A DNA stretch of 64,000 nucleotides. It comes from Microvirga mediterraneensis (lineage in GTDB: Bacteria > Pseudomonadota > Alphaproteobacteria > Rhizobiales > Beijerinckiaceae). This document shows positions 61,881 to 64,000 of this stretch, piece by piece. The stretch is from assembly GCF_013520865.1 (NCBI RefSeq), contig NZ_JACDXJ010000001.1, forward strand, positions 2,657,001-2,721,000. The letters are read 5' to 3'. The notes under the pieces are model-generated. The model did not search any database, had not been told where the DNA came from, and saw nothing but the letters and a program-made list of their open reading frames with translations. Position 1 is the stretch's first letter. The number at the start of each line of letters is the position of its first letter. The translations under genes and the position numbers were made by a program.

Positions 61881-62870
61881 ATGCGGATCGCAATATTCAG
61901 CGCGAAGAACTACGAACGCACGCTGCTCGACGAATTGAACGCAACTCACCACCACGACATTGTCTACTTCGAAACTCTCCTCGAGCCCGACACGGCGTCG
62001 CTCTCAGCGGGGTTTCCAGCCGTCAGCGTGTTCGTCAACGATATTGTTGATGGCGACGTTCTCGGACAACTCGCCGCCGGTGGCACGAAACTGGTCGCGA
62101 CCCGCTCGACGGGCTTCAATCATATCGACCTGGAAGCGGCCAAGAAGCTCGGGGTGACGGTTGTGCGGGTCGCCAACTACTCTCCGAATTCAGTCGCCGA
62201 ATTCGCGGTCGGGCTGATCCTCGTGCTCAATCGCAAGATTCACCGGGCCTATAATCGTACGCGTGAAGGTAACTTCGAGCTCGATGGTCTCATGGGCTTC
62301 GATCTCGTCGGCCGTACCGTGGCGGTCATCGGCACCGGCAAGATCGGGACCATCTTTGCCCGGATCATGGCTGGTTTTGGTTGTAAAGTGATTGGATTCG
62401 ATAAGTATCGTTCGCCCGAATTCGAACGTATCGGCGGGCGTTACGTCGAGGCCGAGGAAATCGAGGACGCCGACATTATCTCGCTGCATTGCCCTTTGAC
62501 GCCTGAAACATATCACATCGTCAGTGCCCGTACGCTTAACCGTTTGAAGAGGGGGGCTCTGTTGATCAACACGAGTCGCGGCGGTCTCGTCGATACCGAA
62601 GCGGCGATAGAAGCGCTCAAGTCCGGCCAGCTTGGCGGGATGGCCATCGATGTCTACGAGCAGGAGGCCGGTCTCTTCTTCAAGGACCTGTCGAGCACGG
62701 TGATCCCGGACGATGTGATCCAGCGTCTAGTCTCGTTCCCGAACGTGATCGTTACAGGCCATCAGGCGTTCTTCACGCGCGAGGCCTTAGGCACGATCCT
62801 CGAGACGACGCTTGCAAGCGTCTCGGATTTCGCAGAGGGCCGGCCGCTGACGAACGAGATCACGATGTGA
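61881..62870 (+). CDS. ldhA: 2-hydroxyacid dehydrogenase, D-lactate dehydrogenase (LdhA)-like
   Basis: This 329-residue NAD-dependent D-2-hydroxyacid dehydrogenase is closest in appearance to fermentative D-lactate dehydrogenase (pyruvate to D-lactate). It starts MRIAIFSAKNYERTLLDELN. The substrate domain has VATRSTGFNHIDLEAAKKLG and VANYSPNSVAEFAVGLIL, and the Rossmann loop is TVAVIGTGKIGTIFARIMAG. The catalytic Arg lies in LLINTSRGGLVDTEA and the catalytic His in NVIVTGHQAFFTREAL. The frame is open to 61461, but only the ATG at 61881 gives a family-like N-terminus. Divergent from serine dehydratase, whose product is pyruvate. Confidence 0.9.
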   Translation: MRIAIFSAKNYERTLLDELNATHHHDIVYFETLLEPDTASLSAGFPAVSVFVNDIVDGDVLGQLAAGGTKLVATRSTGFNHIDLEAAKKLGVTVVRVANYSPNSVAEFAVGLILVLNRKIHRAYNRTREGNFELDGLMGFDLVGRTVAVIGTGKIGTIFARIMAGFGCKVIGFDKYRSPEFERIGGRYVEAEEIEDADIISLHCPLTPETYHIVSARTLNRLKRGALLINTSRGGLVDTEAAIEALKSGQLGGMAIDVYEQEAGLFFKDLSSTVIPDDVIQRLVSFPNVIVTGHQAFFTREALGTILETTLASVSDFAEGRPLTNEITM

Positions 62871-62928
62871 TCGCCGCATGTGATCTCGATCCGCGCGGGC
62901 AACCGGGCACGTTCCCGCAATGCGTATG

Positions 62929-63189
62929 TCAGCGCCGACCGACGCGGTTGACCGGACCGCCGCGATTCATCGGAGTGCCAGGGCGTATGCCGACGCCCGG
63001 GGCGCCTACGCCGGGCGTCACCACTGCACGGCGGGCCACGGGCGCGACCGGGCGCGCTACGCAGCCTTTAGGCACGCCGACCGTCTTGCAGTAGACGACG
63101 GCGTTGGCGGGCACCGGAGCGGCCAGGGAGACCATAGTGAACGCGGCCAGCGCCAATCCGGCATGGTGCAGTGGCTTCGTGAGCAGCAT
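62929..63189 (-). CDS. Small exported Pro/Gly/Val-rich protein
   Basis: This 86-residue protein has a signal peptide (GLALAAFTMVSLAAPVPANA), then a short Cys-pair segment VVYCKTVGVPKGCVARP and a low-complexity basic tail rich in Pro, Gly, Val and Arg. GGAGA 6 bases upstream supports ATG 63189. Proteins of this type are common and uncharacterised in Hyphomicrobiales. It lies 63 bp downstream of the Spy/CpxP-like gene. Confidence 0.68.
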   Translation of the reverse strand: MLLTKPLHHAGLALAAFTMVSLAAPVPANAVVYCKTVGVPKGCVARPVAPVARRAVVTPGVGAPGVGIRPGTPMNRGGPVNRVGRR

Positions 63190-63252
63190 GACCATTCTCC
63201 ATTGCTGTAGTCCCTGCGCCCGCCATCAGGCGCAGGCCGTTCCGGGTCAGCC

Positions 63253-63783
63253 TTAATGAGGGAGGTCCCAGACATCGACGTCGTCCTCGTCGTCCATTTC
63301 CATGCGGCGGTTCTCCACGCCGGCTCGTAGACCTTCGATGGCATATACCGTCACGAGACGCAGCCGCGTCTTCTGATCGGGCGTGAGGCTCTGGTAAAGC
63401 GGCTGCCAGGCATCAGCGAGCTTTCTCAGATTTGCGGCGCGTTCCGCCAGTACGTCGGAACGCTGACGAACGAGTTGCACTGGATCGACGTCACGCGACT
63501 GATCCATGCGCTCTCTCAATACGGTCAACCGGCGATAGCGTGTCTCGGCCCTTGCGCGGATTGCGTCCTCCACGGCTGGCCAGAGCTTCTCCTGTTCCGG
63601 TGTGAGTTGCAACGCGGCCTTGATCACCCCGACCCGAATGTCGGTCAACATTTTGAAATCAGCCTGGCTCATCCGCCCGTTTTCCGGCGCGCCGGATGGG
63701 CTCGAGGTGGCTTGCTGAGCATAGGCCATTGGTGCGCCGACGACGAAGAGGGCCGTCACGATGCCGATCATTCCATTTCGCAT
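63253..63783 (-). CDS. Spy/CpxP-like LTxxQ-motif periplasmic protein
   Basis: This 176-residue protein has a signal peptide (GIVTALFVVGAPMAYAQ) and an all-helical mature domain with two LTxxQ motifs, the Spy/CpxP hallmark: ALQLTPEQEKLWPAVEDAIR and LYQSLTPDQKTRLRLVTVYA. Family members act as periplasmic chaperones or stress sensors. The C-terminal tail is highly acidic (MEMDDEDDVDVWDLPH). It probably shares a transcript with the small exported protein downstream. No envelope-stress two-component system is in view. Confidence 0.85.
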   Translation of the reverse strand: MRNGMIGIVTALFVVGAPMAYAQQATSSPSGAPENGRMSQADFKMLTDIRVGVIKAALQLTPEQEKLWPAVEDAIRARAETRYRRLTVLRERMDQSRDVDPVQLVRQRSDVLAERAANLRKLADAWQPLYQSLTPDQKTRLRLVTVYAIEGLRAGVENRRMEMDDEDDVDVWDLPH

Positions 63784-64000
63784 CTTGGTCTCCTACTGAT
63801 TCCAGCAGACGTCAGACTACAGAATCGATTGAGGGTCGCTTGATGGCTTGGGACTTCATCTTGGCACTTTGAGACAATGCCGAAGCTGTGGCCAATGCCC
63901 GATTCCGGCCATTCGGATGGCTTCGAGGGTTGCTGCCATACGCAAGGATCTGGAGGTTAGGGTCCCGAAATGTAAAGCGGATTGTCCAAAGTGGACAAGC
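63784..64000. other. Right edge of window, upstream of Spy-like gene
   Basis: No gene is visible. The last 155 bp (63846-64000) start GCTTGGGAC and end TTGTCCAAAGTGGACAAGC, which resembles the ends of the inverted-repeat elements at 53021 and 61463. The reverse complement of the end shares GCTTG, then GGACAATC, with the left arm of copy 2. It may be a third, diverged copy. Confidence 0.35.

Overview
The window reads as chromosomal DNA of a high-GC alphaproteobacterium of the order Hyphomicrobiales, most likely Microvirga or a near relative in the Methylobacteriaceae. This is inferred from gene families (an IalB-like invasion protein, a rhizobial Omp2-type porin, HspQ, cyclic/periplasmic glucan genes opgGH, SdhE), codon bias and the interspersed palindromic repeats typical of this order. 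I see no rRNA or tRNA genes, no CRISPR array, no transposase and no phage genes.

Region 1 (1-29.5 kb) is core chromosome: opgG-opgH (truncated by the window start), glmU-glmS and a GNAT gene, recG, sdhE, mfd, a degenerate receiver protein, a family-5 peptide-binding protein, an IalB-like protein, hspQ, an AEC carrier, a UbiH-type monooxygenase, a complete BMP-type nucleoside ABC importer (ATPase, two permeases, binding protein) followed by nicotinamidase, and rimO. Intergenic gaps here carry two families of roughly 90-bp palindromic repeats.

Region 2 (27.5-51.3 kb) is a surface-polysaccharide locus. It holds a heparinase II/III-type lyase, a Wzx-like flippase and a GT2 glycosyltransferase; a leftward operon (initiating sugar transferase, WecG/TagA, WecB, WecC, methyltransferase) that should make and use UDP-ManNAcA; an RTX calcium-binding protein; then rightward a second polysaccharide-lyase-like protein, a Wzz-like chain-length protein without a kinase domain, and an ExoF/Wza-like export protein; a polysaccharide deacetylase; and a compact six-gene cassette (PrmC-like methyltransferase, GNAT-like acyltransferase, AsnB, acyl carrier protein, AMP-dependent ligase, NadE-like synthetase). 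No Wzy polymerase or tyrosine autokinase is visible. The cassette is my best candidate for an undescribed system: it carries two amide-forming ATP-dependent enzymes plus an ACP-loading ligase, next to the polysaccharide genes, and looks like a pathway that builds and attaches an acyl/amide decoration or a small amide product.

Region 3 (51.4-64 kb) is accessory: small exported proteins of unknown function, a 929-residue SH3-domain protein with three internal repeats and an RGG tail, a porin, an AspT-type exchanger, an L-serine dehydratase that carries a Tat export signal, a D-lactate-dehydrogenase-like enzyme, and two small exported proteins (one Spy/CpxP-like). Two and possibly three copies of a roughly 155-166-bp element with terminal inverted repeats lie in its promoter regions, and one decayed copy of a small exported-protein gene is recognisable.
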